Source: Citrobacter sp. RHB25-C09
GTDB lineage: Bacteria > Pseudomonadota > Gammaproteobacteria > Enterobacterales > Enterobacteriaceae
Assembly (NCBI RefSeq): GCF_013836145.1
Contig: NZ_CP057483.1
Span: 1,488,001-1,552,000, forward strand
Direction: 5' to 3'
Length of the DNA stretch: 64,000 nucleotides
Below the pieces are notes generated by a model. That model made no database searches and was not told the origin of the DNA. It saw only the letters and a list, made by a program, of their open reading frames with translations. Positions within the stretch are counted from its first letter, which is position 1. Each line of letters begins with the position of its first letter. Below are positions 54,309-63,698 of the stretch, in pieces. A program made the translations under genes and the position numbers.

Positions 54309-54812
54309 TTATTCGATGTTGGATTCAATGAACCACAGGAATTTATCGAGGTCGCGTGAGGCGGCGGTAAAGATATCGGCAGTATCTTCGTCTTTCGCTT
54401 CGCCAATCGCCTTACGAACATCATTCGCGACGATCGCATAACGATCTGCCAGCTCTTTCAGGTGATCCTGAACGGTATGGATATCCAGCGGATAGCTTTT
54501 CAGCGGCGTTTTGCTGTTAATTACCTGTGTGGTGCCCAGAGCAACGCCACCTAACTGAACCGCACGCTCTGCCATGGTATCGAGATGGTCGGTTAATGCA
54601 GTACGAAAGCCGTCCAGCATTTCATGCACGGCAATGAAATTAGCACCGCGCATGTTCCAGTGCGCCTGCTTAGTGATCAAAGACAGGTCGATAAACTGGA
54701 TCACCTGGCGATTCAGCAGCTCAACGGTGGCTTTTTTATCGCTGTCAGAAACATCGTTGCGGGTATAAAGCAGATTGGACGCTTTTGTTTTTACTAATTT
54801 AGCGGTACTCAT
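54309..54812 (-). CDS. dps: DNA-protecting ferritin-like protein Dps
   Basis: Dps forms a dodecamer that binds DNA and oxidises iron with peroxide in stationary phase. The 167-aa protein from ATG 54812 has a lysine-rich N-terminus and the intersubunit ferroxidase ligands His51, His63, Asp67, Asp78 and Glu82. A -10-like CTATACTTA lies about 45 bp upstream, as in E. coli. The frame continues upstream but has no family match. Confidence 0.96.
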   Translation of the reverse strand: MSTAKLVKTKASNLLYTRNDVSDSDKKATVELLNRQVIQFIDLSLITKQAHWNMRGANFIAVHEMLDGFRTALTDHLDTMAERAVQLGGVALGTTQVINSKTPLKSYPLDIHTVQDHLKELADRYAIVANDVRKAIGEAKDEDTADIFTAASRDLDKFLWFIESNIE

Positions 54813-55115
54813 AATTTCATATCCTCTTGATGTTATGTCCCAGTAATTGACGAAACTAAGTATAGCACTGGTTATAGTTTCTGCTTTTCTGGCTCTCCCT
54901 ATCGCTTTAATAGTACATAACAACGAAGATATTTAATTGCATGATTATTCATGAGGTTGCGAGCGTGGTAGGCTGGCGGTTTTATTGAGGAATGAAATCA
55001 ATCAGGACGCAGAAATAGGATTGTCACCCTGGCAAGACGTGAAGGAATATAGAGGAAATAACCGCGCATATGATTAGGCGAAATTCTGCATGGTTATGTA
55101 AACCATGCAGAAAAA

Positions 55116-56003
55116 TTAATTTACATCTATCTTTTTAATCTTACTTTCCTGGCGCGCCGTAAGGGTTGAACCCATTGATGCCGCAATGATGGCGGCAAGT
55201 GCCAGCAATTGTAGGGAGGTGAGCGTCTCCCCGAGGAACATAGCACCCGCCATGGCAGCCAACGCCGGTTCCATGCTCATCAGCGTCCCAAAGGTTCGGG
55301 TGGGCAGGCGCGTTAAAGCAATCATTTCCAGAGAGTAGGGCAGCGCTGTCGACAGAACAGCGACGCCCAGACCTAACGGGATCACCGACCAGTGAAAGAG
55401 TGCTTCTCCTGCCTGCACTGCGCCTAGCGGCACAAACACAATAGCCGCAATCAGAGAACCGACCGCAACGGTCGCGGGACCATGTTCAGCCCCTGCGCGT
55501 TGGCCGCTAAGAATATAGAGCGCCCAGCAGGCACCCGCACCCAATGCCATCGCAGCACCAGGCAGATCGACATGTGAAACATCCTGCCCCAGTGGCAGCA
55601 GAAACCAGATCCCCAGCACCGCCAGAACCACCCAGATAAAATCAACGGGGCGTCGTGAAGCAAACAGTGCAACGGCCAGCGGCCCGGTAAACTCCAGAGC
55701 CACCGCGATCCCTAACGGGACTGTCTGAATAGACAGGTAAAAGAGATAGTTCATCCCGCCAAGAGAAAGGCCATAGAACAACAACGGTAGCCGCTGCTCT
55801 TTGGCAAAACGCAGGCGCCAGGGTTTGAAAAACAGAACAAGAATCAGTGTTCCCAGCGCCAGACGAATGGCGGTAACCCCCGGCGCGCCAACAAGGGGAA
55901 ACAGTGATTTTGCCAGTGAAGCGCCGCTCTGAATCGAGATCATGGCGATAACCAACACTAAAATATAAAGCCATACCGACGTTTTACGTGACGACCCTGG
56001 CAT
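55116..56003 (-). CDS. rhtA: Threonine/homoserine exporter RhtA
   Basis: The 295-aa DMT-superfamily (EamA) exporter has ten hydrophobic helices arranged as two repeats, with GASLAKSLFPLVGAPGVTA near the N-terminus. It exports threonine and homoserine. ATG 56003 (MPGSSRKTS) gives the E. coli length; another ATG five codons upstream is possible. The 190 bp to dps hold no gene. Confidence 0.93.
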   Translation of the reverse strand: MPGSSRKTSVWLYILVLVIAMISIQSGASLAKSLFPLVGAPGVTAIRLALGTLILVLFFKPWRLRFAKEQRLPLLFYGLSLGGMNYLFYLSIQTVPLGIAVALEFTGPLAVALFASRRPVDFIWVVLAVLGIWFLLPLGQDVSHVDLPGAAMALGAGACWALYILSGQRAGAEHGPATVAVGSLIAAIVFVPLGAVQAGEALFHWSVIPLGLGVAVLSTALPYSLEMIALTRLPTRTFGTLMSMEPALAAMAGAMFLGETLTSLQLLALAAIIAASMGSTLTARQESKIKKIDVN

Positions 56004-56356
56004 CCCTTCTCCTGTCAATTACTGTCAAATGAAGTAAAAAAAGCAGTGTAATGGAAATAACCCTTTGCGGTTGAGTCTTTGTTGAAAAAAAGTTCCCTGA
56101 ATTCCGTAGAATGACCCAATATTGATGGATGCATTCACTGAGTGATTAGGATTTATCTGGATGAAAGCACCATGTTATGCGCGTAATAATGGGCTAAATG
56201 TTCGGAAAAATGATGTTATTTGAAAGAGATAGCTGCTTTGTGAAATGATTTGTTACACGAATTGGCCCCTTAGACATCACTAATCACAAAGAGTTTCTCA
56301 TCAATTTTTGATATATTTAAAACTTAGGATTTATTTGAAGCACATTTGAGGTGGTT
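56004..56356. promoter_or_regulatory. Divergent rhtA-ompX intergenic region
   Basis: These 353 bp show no gene. They must hold the rhtA and ompX promoters. The 80 bp before ompX are A/T-rich, and the ribosome site TTTGAGGTGG is the part targeted by the CyaR small RNA in E. coli. No clear operator was identified by eye. Confidence 0.5.
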
Positions 56357-56872
56357 ATGAAAAAAATTGCATGTCTTTCAGCACTGGCCGCAGTACTGGC
56401 TTTCACCGCAGGTTCCGCCGCAGCCGCGACTTCTACCGTAACCGGTGGTTATGCTCAGAGCGACGCTCAGGGTATGGCTAACAAAATGAACGGTTTCAAC
56501 CTGAAATATCGCTACGAGCAGGACAACAACCCGCTGGGCGTAATTGGTTCCTTCACTTACACTGAAAAAGATCGTACTAACAGTGCAGGCGATTACAACA
56601 AAACTCAGTACTACGGCATCACTGCGGGTCCGGCTTACCGTCTGAACGACTGGGCAAGCATCTACGGTGTTGTAGGTGTTGGCTACGGTAAATTCCAGGA
56701 TACCAACTATCCGACCCAAAAAGATGACACCAGCGACTACGGTTTCTCTTACGGTGCTGGTCTGCAGTTCAACCCGATCGAAAACGTTGCTCTGGACTTC
56801 TCTTACGAGCAGAGCCGTATTCGTAGCGTTGACGTAGGCACCTGGATCGCAGGCGTCGGTTACCGCTTCTAA
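56357..56872 (+). CDS. ompX: Outer-membrane protein OmpX
   Basis: OmpX is an eight-stranded beta-barrel of the Ail/Lom family. The 171-aa precursor has a 23-residue signal peptide ending in SAAA and finishes in the barrel-assembly signal YRF. ATG 56357 (MKKIACLSALAAV) is chosen over an ATG two codons upstream because AGGTGG then has normal spacing and the length matches E. coli. Confidence 0.96.
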   Translation: MKKIACLSALAAVLAFTAGSAAAATSTVTGGYAQSDAQGMANKMNGFNLKYRYEQDNNPLGVIGSFTYTEKDRTNSAGDYNKTQYYGITAGPAYRLNDWASIYGVVGVGYGKFQDTNYPTQKDDTSDYGFSYGAGLQFNPIENVALDFSYEQSRIRSVDVGTWIAGVGYRF

Positions 56873-56890
56873 TCACTTCGGTGATAATAA

Positions 56891-56920
56891 AAATCCGCCT
56901 CAAGGGGCGGATTTTTTTTT
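56891..56920 (+). terminator. Rho-independent terminator of ompX
   Basis: AAATCCGCC pairs with GGCGGATTT and is followed by a run of T, about 20 bp after the ompX stop. Confidence 0.92.
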
Positions 56921-56933
56921 GGCGGAAGATTGC

Positions 56934-57006
56934 TGTAGGCCGGATAAGGGATTGATGCCGCCATCCGGCAATATTGCCCGGTGACGCAGACGTTTACCGG
57001 GCCTAC
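56934..57006. repeat. BIME reaching into the opgE stop codon
   Basis: GTAGGCCGGATAAGG...GCCATCCGGCA is followed by TTGCCCGGTGACG...TTACCGGGCCTAC. The last bases of the second unit supply the TAG stop of opgE. Confidence 0.85.
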
Positions 57007-58583
57007 TTAATAGTGAAAATGTCGGTGCCAAGGTGGTCGTAATCGACCTTCTGCAGTTTGAAGTTGGTGATATAGACCGGCGGTGCTTTCTTTTCAGAAA
57101 TAAAGCGGTACTTCGTCTTAATCTCCTTCGCGCTTATCCCTGTCCACTGCGAGAAAAAGCCGAGAAAGTCGTTCGCTGAGCGACGCGCTTTGATGATCTT
57201 GTGCGCTTTATCATCGCTGGAGAGCACCATAAACGGGACCTGAAAGTTCTGCTGGAACTTGTCGTCATGCGCCAGATACTGCACTTCTTTACCGCGCTCT
57301 TTGAAAGCCAGACCGTGGTCGGAGAAATACACCAGCGAAAAACTGTCGCCGCTGTTGCGTAACTGGTCGTAAAGCTTGCGCAGCAGTTCGTCGGTTTGCG
57401 TCATGGTGTAGAGATAGCATGACGTTTCTTTGGACTGCACGAATGTTTCATATTTGCCCTGCGTGCGGTCACAGGCCTGCGGATGAGAACCCATCAGATG
57501 CAGAACGATAAGCTGGGGCTGGGTACGTTCGGTTTCCAGCACCTGCGATGTCATTGTTAACAGCGCGTCGTCCTGGGTATTTTTGTCTGCTTCAAAGTCA
57601 CCGCTTTTCAGGAACTGAACTTCGTCGGCACGCTTCGCGATGCTGGCAATGGCGGTGTCGTACTCGCCAATCTGCCCCTGATTCGAGAACCACCATGTCT
57701 GAAAACCCGCACGGTTTGCCAGCGTAACAAAATTATCCTGAAACTGTGGCTGATTATCCACGACCCGGTTGAGGGTCAGGCCCAGCGATTTCTGCGTTGA
57801 ACCGCTGGCGGCAATATAATCAGTAAACAGGTAGCCGTTGACGCTGCTGGCAAAGGGCGTGTTATCCCAGTGGCCACCGAATGCGCCCAGGGCATCGCGG
57901 CGAACGCTTTCGCCAATCACCACCACATAAGTGTGATACTTCGGCTTCACCGCCGTGATGGTCCAGGTGTCTTTCATTCCAGCCAGCTTCGCCATTCGTT
58001 CCTGCTCTTCAATCACCTCATTATTATTAACGATGACGTCTTTGGCGAAGCGGAACACCGGGTAGCCGGTATCTTTTAATTTAAATACGCCACCCCAGGC
58101 CAGGTTTTGTACCGGGGTGACAAAAAACGCGATGACGCTGAACAGCAGACACAGCGTGTCGATTTTGTTCCAGCGCGGTTTCTCTTCTTCTTTTTTTCGG
58201 CGCACGGCTATAACCCCGAGCGCAAAAATAAAGACGCCGACCAGATAGCTGTACCACGGGAATATAGTCAGCATCTCCGTGGATTCTTCCATATTGGTCG
58301 AATGCATCGCCAGCAGGGTATTAAAGTTCGGCGAGCCATAGGCCTGGCCGAAAGGAAAATACATTGCCGCAATCAGCGAGCAAAGCCCGATCACCACCTT
58401 TTGCGCCCGCACAGAAGTGCGCCAGAGCAGTAGCAAAATGCAGGTAAATGCCACGGTGTAAAGCAGACTAAACGCGTAGCCCAACGCCAGGTTGATCAGC
58501 AGCGACTGTAAAAAGTAAAAGCCAGTCCAGGGGCTAATGGCCCGACTGCGGGCAACAAGCGTGTCTTTGAGGGTTAAATTCAT
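57003..58583 (-). CDS. opgE: Osmoregulated periplasmic glucan phosphoethanolamine transferase OpgE
   Basis: The 526-aa protein has an N-terminal membrane domain of about five helices and a periplasmic alkaline-phosphatase-like domain with VVIGESVRRDA (catalytic residue region), HLMGSHPQ and YFSDHGL metal-binding motifs. It adds phosphoethanolamine to periplasmic glucans. The C-terminus (DIFTIK) differs from E. coli (as remembered), and its stop codon lies in a REP unit. The 277 bp upstream hold no gene. Confidence 0.93.
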   Translation of the reverse strand: MNLTLKDTLVARSRAISPWTGFYFLQSLLINLALGYAFSLLYTVAFTCILLLLWRTSVRAQKVVIGLCSLIAAMYFPFGQAYGSPNFNTLLAMHSTNMEESTEMLTIFPWYSYLVGVFIFALGVIAVRRKKEEEKPRWNKIDTLCLLFSVIAFFVTPVQNLAWGGVFKLKDTGYPVFRFAKDVIVNNNEVIEEQERMAKLAGMKDTWTITAVKPKYHTYVVVIGESVRRDALGAFGGHWDNTPFASSVNGYLFTDYIAASGSTQKSLGLTLNRVVDNQPQFQDNFVTLANRAGFQTWWFSNQGQIGEYDTAIASIAKRADEVQFLKSGDFEADKNTQDDALLTMTSQVLETERTQPQLIVLHLMGSHPQACDRTQGKYETFVQSKETSCYLYTMTQTDELLRKLYDQLRNSGDSFSLVYFSDHGLAFKERGKEVQYLAHDDKFQQNFQVPFMVLSSDDKAHKIIKARRSANDFLGFFSQWTGISAKEIKTKYRFISEKKAPPVYITNFKLQKVDYDHLGTDIFTIK

Positions 58584-58839
58584 ATACCACTATCGCAAAA
58601 ACGCCATGTGCTTACCCTGGCGTCAAGGGTCATTACCTGCTGAGAGTGCGTGGAGAGGGGATGTGGTCCGCATCTGCGAGCCGCAATATAGGCAGGGCTG
58701 CACGAAGATAGAGCGTGTGAATGTTTTGGTCAACTGGCTGAGAGAAATTGTTTTGCGAAGAGGTTAGCAAATCCGACAAAAAGAAGGGTTAATTTGGGCT
58801 AAACGCCAGTATAGCGGGGGAATATGACAACAAAATGAA

Positions 58840-58859
58840 GCGGCGTACCGCGACGCCGC
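58840..58859 (-). terminator. Possible terminator of mntS
   Basis: GCGGCGT pairs with ACGCCGC around a 6-nt loop, one base after the mntS stop. Only a broken U run (TTCATTTTG) follows on the minus strand. Confidence 0.5.
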
Positions 58860-58860
58860 A

Positions 58861-58989
58861 TTATTTAGAAGAGGGCTTATCTTGCTCGGGTTTGCTGTTG
58901 ATCATATCGCACAGCATTGAGAGCAGCATTAACCGGACCTTAAAGGGGGAATGAGTAAACACGCGCATACACCTCTTGAATTCGTTCAT
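58861..58989 (-). CDS. mntS: Small manganese-responsive protein MntS (RybA locus)
   Basis: This 42-aa frame begins MNEFKRCMRVFTHSPFKVRL and contains MLLSMLCDM, ending in DKPSSK. It is nearly identical to remembered E. coli MntS. AGGAGG precedes the ATG with good spacing. MntS raises intracellular manganese availability, in E. coli by inhibiting the MntP exporter, and is repressed by MntR-Mn. It is divergent from mntR, with an MntR-type box upstream. Confidence 0.93.
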   Translation of the reverse strand: MNEFKRCMRVFTHSPFKVRLMLLSMLCDMINSKPEQDKPSSK

Positions 58990-59046
58990 AGTGACCTCCT
59001 GACTTCCAATCCCTCAATCCGTAAGGGATGCCTGCATTACATACAG

Positions 59047-59064
59047 ATATAGCACAGGCTATAT
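59047..59064. promoter_or_regulatory. MntR box between mntS and mntR
   Basis: ATATAGC-ACAG-GCTATAT is a perfect 7-bp inverted repeat with a 4-bp spacer. It resembles MntR sites (ATAGC...GCTAT) and lies about 60 bp before mntS. Confidence 0.75.
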
Positions 59065-59173
59065 TATATAGCTATTGCTAAAACGTTAAATTTTTGTGCG
59101 GGGGCAACTCTGGTTTACAATGGTCGTTCTCTAATAAGATGCTGTAACCGCGTCACACGAAAGAGGAAGCACA

Positions 59174-59647
59174 ATGAGTCGCCGCGCAGGTACGCCAACA
59201 ACCAGAAAAGTGACGCAGTTAGTTAACGTGGAAGAACACGTCGAGGGATTCCGCCAGGTCAGAGAGGCGCATCGGCGTGAGCTGATTGACGATTACGTCG
59301 AACTGATTTCCGACCTGATTATCGAGGTCGGTGAGGCGCGTCAGGTCGACATGGCTGCACGGCTCGGCGTTTCTCAACCGACGGTGGCGAAAATGCTCAA
59401 GCGTCTGGCAACGGTAGGGTTGATTGAAATGATCCCTTGGCGCGGTGTCTTTTTAACCCCGGAAGGGGAGAAGCTGGCGCAGGAGAGCCGTGAACGTCAT
59501 CAGATCGTCGAAAACTTCCTGCTGGTACTGGGCGTTAGCCCGGAGATTGCCCGTCGTGATGCCGAAGGCATGGAGCACCATGTGAGTCAGGAAACCCTCG
59601 ACGCTTTTCGCCAGTTTACTGAGCAGCATGGAACAGTTGCTGAATGA
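59174..59647 (+). CDS. mntR: Manganese-responsive regulator MntR
   Basis: The 157-aa DtxR/MntR-family protein has a winged helix (about 50-95, with ARLGVSQPTVAKMLKRLATVGLIE) and a dimerisation/metal domain with EGMEHHVSQET. With Mn2+ it represses mntH and mntS and activates mntP. It overlaps ybiR as ATGA. Confidence 0.95.
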   Translation: MSRRAGTPTTRKVTQLVNVEEHVEGFRQVREAHRRELIDDYVELISDLIIEVGEARQVDMAARLGVSQPTVAKMLKRLATVGLIEMIPWRGVFLTPEGEKLAQESRERHQIVENFLLVLGVSPEIARRDAEGMEHHVSQETLDAFRQFTEQHGTVAE

Positions 59648-60753
59648 ACCTTCCTTTTATGCGCGCACTGAAGCGCGATCGTTTTTTTCAGCTACTGATT
59701 ATCGTTGGTATTGGATTGAGCCTGTGTGTGCCGTTTACACCGCACACCTGGCCTGGCGCCATTGACTGGCATACGATCATCACGCTAAGCGGATTAATGC
59801 TGCTGACCAAAGGCGTTGAGCTTAGCGGCTATTTTGATGTGGTGGGAAGAAAAATGACCCGCCGTTTCGCCAGTGAACGCCGTATGGCGATGTTCATGGT
59901 GGTCGCCGCCGCTGTACTTTCAACGTTTTTGACCAATGATGTCGCGCTGTTTATCGTGGTCCCGCTGACGATTACCCTCAAAAAGCTGTGTGCCATTCCG
60001 GTTAACCGGCTGATTATCTTTGAAGCGCTGGCGGTGAATGCCGGTTCACTGCTCACGCCTATTGGGAATCCGCAGAATATCTTAATTTGGGGGCGTTCCG
60101 GCCTCTCCTTTGCCGCGTTTATTGGTCAGATGGCGCCGCTGGCGGCGGTGATGATGCTGACGCTGCTAATTCTGTGCTGGTGCTGTTTCCCCAATAAGCC
60201 GCTGGAATATCACACCGGGACACAAACGCCTGTGTGGCAGCCCCGACTAGTGTGGAGCTGTCTGGGGCTGTATATCGTCTTTCTGACGGCGCTGGAGTTA
60301 AAACAGGAGTTGGTGGGGCTGGCGATTGTGGCGGCGGGTTTTCTGCTGCTGGCGCGTCGGGTGGTAGTCAGCGTTGACTGGACGCTGCTGCTGGTCTTTA
60401 TGGCGATGTTTATTGATGTCCATTTACTGACGCAACTTCCAGCGTTGCAGGGGCTGCTAAATCACGTTGGCACGCTGTCAGAACCGGGCTTGTGGTTCAC
60501 GGCGATTGGCCTGTCACAGTTTATCAGTAATGTACCCAGCACCATCCTGCTGCTGAACTATGTTCCCCCCACAGTGCTGCTGGCCTGGGCGGTAAACGTT
60601 GGAGGATTCGGTTTGTTGCCGGGTTCACTGGCGAATTTGATTGCGCTACGTATGGCAAATGACCGACGCATCTGGTGGCGCTTTCATCTCTATTCATTGC
60701 CAATGTTGTTATGGGCGGCGCTGGTGGGGTATGGCTTGCTGCAACTGAGGTAG
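59644..60753 (+). CDS. ybiR: ArsB/NhaD-like inner-membrane transporter YbiR
   Basis: The 369-aa polytopic protein (about ten hydrophobic segments) belongs to the ion-transporter superfamily with ArsB and NhaD. It has the motifs STFLTNDVALFIVVPLT and NAGSLLTPIGNPQN. The substrate is unknown. Coupling to mntR by a 4-nt overlap suggests, but does not prove, a role in metal or ion balance. Confidence 0.9.
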   Translation: MNLPFMRALKRDRFFQLLIIVGIGLSLCVPFTPHTWPGAIDWHTIITLSGLMLLTKGVELSGYFDVVGRKMTRRFASERRMAMFMVVAAAVLSTFLTNDVALFIVVPLTITLKKLCAIPVNRLIIFEALAVNAGSLLTPIGNPQNILIWGRSGLSFAAFIGQMAPLAAVMMLTLLILCWCCFPNKPLEYHTGTQTPVWQPRLVWSCLGLYIVFLTALELKQELVGLAIVAAGFLLLARRVVVSVDWTLLLVFMAMFIDVHLLTQLPALQGLLNHVGTLSEPGLWFTAIGLSQFISNVPSTILLLNYVPPTVLLAWAVNVGGFGLLPGSLANLIALRMANDRRIWWRFHLYSLPMLLWAALVGYGLLQLR

Positions 60754-60755
60754 GA

Positions 60756-60826
60756 GCCCGAAAGCGCAGCGCTTATCGGGCCTGCCGGTTTTGTTGGCCG
60801 GATACGGCGTAGCCGCCATCCGGCAC
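60756..60826. repeat. BIME between ybiR and ldtB
   Basis: GCCCGAAAGCGCAGCGCTTATCGGGC and GGCCGGATACGGCGTAGCCGCCATCCGGCA-type units lie between convergent genes. Confidence 0.8.
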
Positions 60827-60836
60827 TTTGCATCGA

Positions 60837-61757
60837 TTAGTTCAGACGAACCGGCATACCGGAACGGTTCTGAACAGCCTGATCAACGATGGTGGTATCG
60901 ACATCCGGCTGGGCGGTAACTTTCAGCACGCTCTTCGACAGCGAGATTGGCACAATTTCGCCGCCTTCAAACTGCTCTTCCGTGGTGGAGAGAGGATTGT
61001 GAACTTCAATATAGCGGCTGCCGTCTGGCTCTGTGGTTGCTTTAACCGGTTCATCAATAAACTGTACGCGGGTGCCGACAGGCACGTTCTGGAACAGGAA
61101 CTTAATATCCTCGTTACGCAAACGCACACAGCCGTGGCTTACGCGCAGGCCGATACCGAAGTTGGCGTTGGTGCCGTGAATCGCGTACAGACGACCGATA
61201 TACAGCGCGTAAAGCCCCATCGGGTTATCCGGGCCTGCCGGGACCACGGCGGGCAGTGGTTCGCCCGCTGCACGGTATTCCGCATGCATCTTCGCGGTTG
61301 GCGTCCAGGTCGGACCTGCTTTCTTACGTTCAACCTTGGTGGTCCAGTTGATAGGGGTATCTTTACCTAACTGACCAATACCGATCGGCAACACGATGAC
61401 CGTGTTGGTGCCTTTCGGATAGTAGTACAGACGCATTTCCGCGCTGTTAATGACGATGCCTTCATGGACGGTATCCGGCAGGATCAGCTGCTGAGGAATA
61501 TTCAGCACGGTACCGCCTTTCGGCAGGAAGGTATCCACGCCCGGGTTGGCTTCCAGCATGTTGGAAAGCCCCATCTGATATTCAGCTGCAAAATACTCCA
61601 GCGGTTCAGTGTTCCCTTCAGGAATAGTGATGACCTGGTTCTGACCCACGAGACGGCTACCGTCCGTAGGCAGAGGATAAGTGACGGCTGAGGCGGTACT
61701 GCAAAAGCCAGCAACAGCGAGTGCCGCCGCGAAAAGCGTTGTTAATTTCATGTTCAT
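60837..61757 (-). CDS. ldtB: L,D-transpeptidase LdtB (YbiS)
   Basis: LdtB links Braun lipoprotein to the meso-diaminopimelate of peptidoglycan. The 306-aa precursor has a signal peptide ending in ASA, a LysM-like N-terminal region and a YkuD catalytic domain with His194 and the His208-Gly-Cys210 nucleophile in SHGCVRLRN. ATG 61757 or an ATG two codons later could start translation. Confidence 0.95.
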   Translation of the reverse strand: MNMKLTTLFAAALAVAGFCSTASAVTYPLPTDGSRLVGQNQVITIPEGNTEPLEYFAAEYQMGLSNMLEANPGVDTFLPKGGTVLNIPQQLILPDTVHEGIVINSAEMRLYYYPKGTNTVIVLPIGIGQLGKDTPINWTTKVERKKAGPTWTPTAKMHAEYRAAGEPLPAVVPAGPDNPMGLYALYIGRLYAIHGTNANFGIGLRVSHGCVRLRNEDIKFLFQNVPVGTRVQFIDEPVKATTEPDGSRYIEVHNPLSTTEEQFEGGEIVPISLSKSVLKVTAQPDVDTTIVDQAVQNRSGMPVRLN

Positions 61758-61974
61758 GTTATATGAGGTTCATTGCCTGGCAGGCTATTGGGTTGAGAAT
61801 TCTGTAGTGTTGGGAGCGCATTATATGTGCATTCCGGTGAACAGGGAATTCAGATGTGTACGAAATCACATTTTTTTCCGGCCACCCGCTTACGCGAGAT
61901 ACCGCCAGGCGGGATCTTATCCCAGAGTTGTGGCATACTATGAGGTTTGTCACATATTGTTTTAGGATGCGTCC

Positions 61975-63570
61975 GTGTTAGTTTCCAGTAACGTCACCAT
62001 GCAGTTCGGCAGTAAGCCGTTGTTCGAAAATATCTCCGTCAAATTTGGCGGCGGCAACCGTTACGGCCTGATTGGCGCCAACGGTAGCGGTAAATCCACT
62101 TTTATGAAGATTCTTGGCGGCGACCTTGAGCCGACGCTGGGTAACGTTTCCCTCGATCCGAACGAGCGCATCGGTAAGCTGCGTCAGGATCAGTTCGCCT
62201 TTGAAGAGTTCACCGTGCTGGATACCGTCATCATGGGTCACGGCGAGCTGTGGGAAGTGAAACAGGAGCGCGACCGCATCTACGCATTGCCGGAAATGAG
62301 CGAAGAAGATGGTTATAAAGTGGCCGATCTGGAAGTCAAATACGGCGAAATGGACGGTTATTCTGCGGAAGCGCGCGCCGGTGAGTTGCTGCTTGGCGTG
62401 GGTATCCCGGTGGAACAGCATTACGGGCCGATGAGCGAAGTGGCACCTGGCTGGAAACTCCGTGTGCTGCTGGCGCAGGCACTGTTTTCTAACCCGGATA
62501 TTCTGCTGCTCGACGAACCGACCAACAACCTGGATATCGACACGATCCGCTGGCTGGAGCAGACGCTGAACGACCGCGACAGCACCATGATCATCATCTC
62601 GCACGACCGTCACTTCCTTAACATGGTTTGTACGCACATGGCGGATCTCGACTATGGTGAACTGCGCGTTTATCCGGGCAACTATGATGAATACATGACT
62701 GCCGCCACTCAGGCACGCGAGCGTTTGCTGGCTGATAACGCCAAGAAAAAAGCGCAGATTGCCGATCTGCAATCCTTCGTTAGTCGCTTTAGTGCTAACG
62801 CCTCTAAATCCCGTCAGGCGACGTCTCGTGCTCGTCAGATTGACAAAATCAAACTCGATGAAGTGAAGGCGTCCAGCCGTCAGAACCCGTTCATCCGCTT
62901 CGAGCAGGACAAGAAGTTGTTCCGTAACGCGCTGGAAGTAGAAGCGCTGACGAAAGGCTTTGATAACGGTCCGTTATTTAAAGGCGTGAATTTGCTGTTG
63001 GAAGTCGGCGAGAAACTCGCGGTGCTCGGGACCAACGGCGTGGGTAAATCCACCCTGCTGAAAACGCTGGTGGGCGATCTTGAAGCCGACAGCGGCACCG
63101 TGAAATGGTCTGAGAATGCGCGTATTGGTTACTACGCCCAGGATCATGAATATGAATTCGAAAACGATCTGACGGTTTTCGAATGGATGAGCCAGTGGAA
63201 GCAGGAAGGGGACGACGAGCAGGCGGTGCGCAGTATCCTCGGCCGTCTGCTGTTCAGCCAGGACGATATCAAAAAGCCCGCCAAAGTGCTTTCCGGTGGT
63301 GAAAAGGGCCGTATGCTGTTCGGCAAGCTGATGATGGAAAAACCGAATATCCTGGTCATGGATGAACCGACCAACCACCTGGATATGGAGTCCATCGAAT
63401 CGCTGAACATGGCGCTGGAAATGTATCAGGGCACCCTGATCTTCGTTTCTCACGACCGTGAATTCGTCAGCTCGCTGGCAACACGTGTGCTGGAAATTAC
63501 CCCGGAACGCGTGGTGGACTTCAGCGGTAACTACGAAGATTATTTGCGCAGCAAAGGCATCGACGATTAA
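61975..63570 (+). CDS. ybiT: ABC-F family ATPase YbiT
   Basis: The 531-aa soluble protein has two ABC domains (Walker A GANGSGKST at 34-42 and GTNGVGKST near 355; LLLDEPTNNLD and MDEPTNHLD) joined by a charged linker with RQATSRARQIDKIK. ABC-F proteins bind the ribosomal E site and affect translation. The start is GTG 61975 after AGGATG, matching E. coli MLVSSNVTMQF. Confidence 0.95.
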   Translation: MLVSSNVTMQFGSKPLFENISVKFGGGNRYGLIGANGSGKSTFMKILGGDLEPTLGNVSLDPNERIGKLRQDQFAFEEFTVLDTVIMGHGELWEVKQERDRIYALPEMSEEDGYKVADLEVKYGEMDGYSAEARAGELLLGVGIPVEQHYGPMSEVAPGWKLRVLLAQALFSNPDILLLDEPTNNLDIDTIRWLEQTLNDRDSTMIIISHDRHFLNMVCTHMADLDYGELRVYPGNYDEYMTAATQARERLLADNAKKKAQIADLQSFVSRFSANASKSRQATSRARQIDKIKLDEVKASSRQNPFIRFEQDKKLFRNALEVEALTKGFDNGPLFKGVNLLLEVGEKLAVLGTNGVGKSTLLKTLVGDLEADSGTVKWSENARIGYYAQDHEYEFENDLTVFEWMSQWKQEGDDEQAVRSILGRLLFSQDDIKKPAKVLSGGEKGRMLFGKLMMEKPNILVMDEPTNHLDMESIESLNMALEMYQGTLIFVSHDREFVSSLATRVLEITPERVVDFSGNYEDYLRSKGIDD

Positions 63571-63636
63571 TTTATCGTCGTCTTACGCGTTATCTGTGTA
63601 ATGGTTTTAATCTGAAATATCGTATTTAGTGATGAA

Positions 63637-63660
63637 TCTTAGCCGCAATTGCGGCTAAGA
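63637..63660. promoter_or_regulatory. 24-bp perfect palindrome after ybiT
   Basis: The arms TCTTAGCCGCAA and TTGCGGCTAAGA meet without a spacer. As RNA it gives a 10-bp stem with an AATT loop. No T run follows directly, so it may be a weak terminator of ybiT or an operator for the next gene, whose ATG is 38 bp downstream. Confidence 0.5.
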
Positions 63661-63698
63661 TACTTCCCGCCTCTTTTTATAAGAACAGGGAAGAAACA

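Noticed and set aside
58537..58767. 76-codon plus-strand frame upstream of opgE
   Set aside because: It starts inside opgE antisense and shows no ribosome site or domain.
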